From Fragum whitleyi (Eukaryota; Mollusca; Bivalvia; Cardiida; Cardiidae): a stretch of 64,000 nt of DNA. The stretch lies in the NCBI GenBank assembly GCA_948146395.1, contig OX411544.1:59387642-59451641 (forward strand). The letters are read 5' to 3'. Below are positions 61,319 to 64,000 of the stretch, in pieces (position 1 is the first letter of the stretch; every line of letters starts with the position of its first letter). A model generated the notes under the pieces. It saw only the letters and a list, made by a program, of their open reading frames with translations. It did no database searches and was not told where the DNA came from. A program made the translations under genes and the position numbers.

Positions 61319-61393
61319 AATGGCTCAGAATTAAAACAGTTGTAACTGCCTATATGTTCATAGGCAGTTATATCTGTTAGGGGTTGAGCAATG
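61319..61393. mobile_element. Family A hairpin MITE, copy 19
   Basis: AATGGCTCAGAATTAAAACA GTTGTAACTGCC / GGCAGTTATATCTGTTAGGG GTTGAGCAAT. Confidence 0.82.
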
Positions 61394-61689
61394 AAATTGT
61401 TGTTTTGTAAAATTAACTTTGAGAACAAGCAATTTCTTCATTTTCTTCAAATACATTTTGAAATAGAATCTTTGTGTTTGAACGGGGTAAAGCAATGACC
61501 TCTGTCTGGAGAGTACAAACAAGCAATTGTCACATGTTTGAAGCTCTTTAATCTTGCAAATTATCTGTGTTGTGGGAACTTTAAAGGAACATGCTGTTGA
61601 TTATGATAATATTCCAAAGAGTGTTTCATTGTATGGCAAGTTCTTTAGTAGTCGATTTCAAAGGACAACAAAAAGCCCTGACCTGTTCA

Positions 61690-61985
61690 CGAATAAAAGA
61701 AATCTTACCAGTGTGGGCATAGGCGTAACTATATATAGGACTTTGAAATTTATATGCACTCAGAAGGCGACAACCAAAGAGTATTTAGGATAAAGGCATT
61801 ATGTGGACTATAACAGAAGATGAATGCCCTCCGTCCGCTCCCTTTTTACGATTTGAGCGTTGGTGAATAATCAAAACATAACTACAGCTTGAATAAGCTG
61901 TAGTTTCAATGTTATGATAATTCATCAACGATATTTTTCAAAAGATGATTATTTCTTTTACGCACTTGGGTAAATTTTGTAAAGG
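61690..61985 (-). mobile_element. Family T element, copy 2 (inverted)
   Basis: Complement of 25434-25730: ACTACAGCTTGAATAAGCTG TAGT centre, AAGATGAATGCCCTCCGTCC block, GGGAGTTACGCCCTTGGTCG end. Confidence 0.75.
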
Positions 61986-62593
61986 GAGTTACGCCCTTGG
62001 TCGGTGTTTATTTCATAGACTCAATAGAAAGTTCTTGAAATATACTCTATGAAATACTTTTGAGGGAGTTGAATAATGTTATTTGATAAAAATAAAGTTA
62101 AAAAAGCTCATAACAGATTCTTAATTTGTTATGTTTCACAAAGACAGTTCTTTTCAGACAAAATATGTTATATTATCATTTTTGAAGATTAACTAATACC
62201 ATTTTGAGAACCTTGTATAAATTTTGCAAGCAACAAAAAAGCATTTTCACTCTTTGACTCTTTGGCTATTTCTAACTTGACAAAATCACAAAAAATAATC
62301 TTTTTAACTTTTCAATGAAATGCATGTTCTAAATATTAATGCTGAAGGTGTATGAATACATCAAAAAGTTCATAAGGCAGGAGTTGATTGGCTGATTTTT
62401 GAAAATGAAAGGCGATATCTGATTGGACAATTATGAAACCAGTTTGGTAATGACAAGTGAACATGTTTTTAGTGATGTTCCAATACATTTTTTGGTGTAC
62501 ATAAAATCAGTAATTGTAATCATGTTTTTTGACAAACTACAGCCCATTATGTGCTATATTATCCATTCAATGTATGTTTTACATGCTTTTTAT

Positions 62594-64000
62594 ACGCCCG
62601 TCGAAGACGGGACGTATTATGGGATCACCCGTGGCGTCCGGCGTCCGGTTGTCCGGGCGTCCGGGCGTCCGGCGGCGTCCACTTCTTTGTCCGGAGCATA
62701 ACTCTGTCACTTGAAGTCCGATTGACTTCAAACTTGGCAATTGTATTCTTCTCATCATTGCGGAGTGCAGTGCACAAGAACCATAACTCTACCTGGCCTA
62801 TTTTTTGAGTTATTGCCCTTTGTTGTTTTTCAGACTTGAATCTTGTCCGGAGTATATCTCTTAAAGTTTAATAGCTAGGGTCATGAAACTTCATGGGTGT
62901 ATAGATCTCACCAAGGGGGAGTGCAGTGCACAAGAACCATAACTCTACCTGGCCTATTTTTTGAGTTATTGCCCTTTGTTGTTTTTCATACTAGAATCTT
63001 GTCCGGAGTATATCTCTTAAAGTATAATAGCTAGGATCATGAAACTTCATGGGTGTATAGATCTAACCAAGGGGGAGTGCAGTGCACAAGAACCATAACT
63101 CTACCTGGCATATTTTTTGAGTTATTGCCCTTTGTTGTTTTTCATACTAGAATATTGTCCGGAGTTTATCTGTAAAAGTATAATAGCTAGGATCATGAAA
63201 CTTCATGGGTGTATAGATCTTACCAAGGAGGAGTGCAGTGCACAAGAACCATAACTCTACCTGGCCTATTTTTTGAGTTATTGCCCTTTGTTGTTTTTCA
63301 GACTTGAATCTTGTCCGGAGTATATCTGTAAAAGTATAATAGGTAGGATCATGAAACTTCATGGGTGTATAGATCCCACCAAGGGGGAGTGCAGTGCACA
63401 AGAACAACAACTCTACCTGGCCTATTTTTTGAGTTATTGCCCTTTGTTTTTTTCAGACTTGAATCTTGTCGGAAGTATATCTCTTAAAGTTTAATAGCTA
63501 GGATCATGAAACTTCATGGGTGTATAGATCTCACCAAGGGGGGGTTCAGTGCACAAGAACCATAACTCTACCTGGCCTATTTTTTGAGTTATTGCCCTTT
63601 GTTGTTTTCCAGACTTGAATCTTGTCCGGAGTTTATCTCTAAAAGTATAATAGCTAGGATCATGAAACTTCATGGGTGTATAGATCTAACCAAGGGGTAG
63701 TGCAGTGTACAAGAACCATAATTCTACCTGGCCTATTTTTTGAGTTATTGCCCTTTGTTGTTTTTCAGACTTGAATCTTGTCCGGAGTATATCTGTAAAA
63801 GTATAAAAGCTAGGATCATGAAACTTCATGGGTGTATAGATGTCATCAAGGGGGAGTGCAGTGTACAAGAACCATAATTCTACCTGGCCCTTTTTTGAGT
63901 TATTGCCCCTTTTTTTTTATACTAGAATCTTGTCTTGAGTATATCTCTAAAAGTATAATAGCTAGGATAATGAAACTACATGGGTGCAAAAAATATTCAT
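62594..64000 (+). repeat. Family P repeat: CGTCCGG head and ~156-bp tandem array, runs off the edge
   Basis: TATACGCCCGTCGAAGACGG then a GCGTCCGGGCGTCCGG head. The landmark GTCCGGAGT recurs at 62844, 63001, 63157, 63312, 63468 (changed), 63623, 63780 and 63932 (changed), i.e. every 152-157 bp. Each unit has TAGCTAGGATCATGAAACTT CATGGGTGTATAGAT. Confidence 0.9.

Noticed and set aside
63147..63868. Series of minus-strand open frames as a real repeat-protein gene
   Set aside because: They follow the ~156-bp tandem period and are broken at unit variants. More simply explained by the satellite; retained only as a low-interest finding.

Overview
The window is eukaryotic, almost certainly from a bivalve mollusc or a close lophotrochozoan relative. 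It is AT-rich, genes are split into short exons by long introns, and there is no operon structure. It is dense with small palindromic DNA transposons (MITEs), tRNA-derived SINEs and long satellite-like repeats of the kind common in bivalve genomes. The taxon is an inference from repeat style, not from a marker gene.

Two protein-coding genes can be supported by splice sites and matching reading-frame phases. (1) On the minus strand, at the left edge, four exons (3492-3300, 2867-2314, 1971-1798, 298-191) encode the first ~343 residues of a bZIP transcription factor. The basic region looks like the FOS/ATF3/JDP2 (AP-1) group. The rest of the leucine zipper lies beyond base 1. Upstream (about 5.05-6.85 kb) are a compact promoter-like block and a cluster of sites resembling heat-shock, kappa-B and E-box elements, as expected for a stress-inducible gene. 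(2) On the plus strand, a FAM53-family nuclear protein gene has its start exon at 28.2 kb, a 67-bp second exon at 40.1 kb and a large third exon at 56.4-56.9 kb. The phases agree at both junctions (0, then 1). The last coding exon was not found and probably lies past the right edge.

Layout: 0-3.5 kb bZIP exons, with a 1.3-kb foldback transposon in one intron and an inverted repeat bracketing the last two exons; 3.5-6.9 kb probable 5' region of that gene; 6.9-28 kb intergenic and repeat-rich; 28.0-28.3 kb FAM53 first exon; 28.3-40.1 kb intron 1; 40.2-56.4 kb intron 2; 56.4-56.9 kb exon 3; 56.9-64 kb further intron, ending in a ~156-bp tandem array that runs off the edge.

Repeat families, with letters used below: A, ~76-bp hairpin MITE starting near ATGGCTCAG (19 copies); B, AACCGAGGTTTCC palindrome; C, ~240-bp MITE with GAGCCTGTGYGTGAC ends; D and J, ~230-250-bp MITEs with TTAA-CCCTT ends (piggyBac-like); E, tRNA-headed SINE with an ATCA tail; F, GTGACCCGTCACGCG MITE; G, long palindrome around a GCAAAGCGGG core; I, TACTCATTTGAAT hairpin; K, TTTTGTCTATG hairpin; L, TTGGCGGTG element; M, N, P and R, long satellite-like repeats; T, ~300-bp element. 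Nothing prokaryotic, viral or CRISPR-like was seen.
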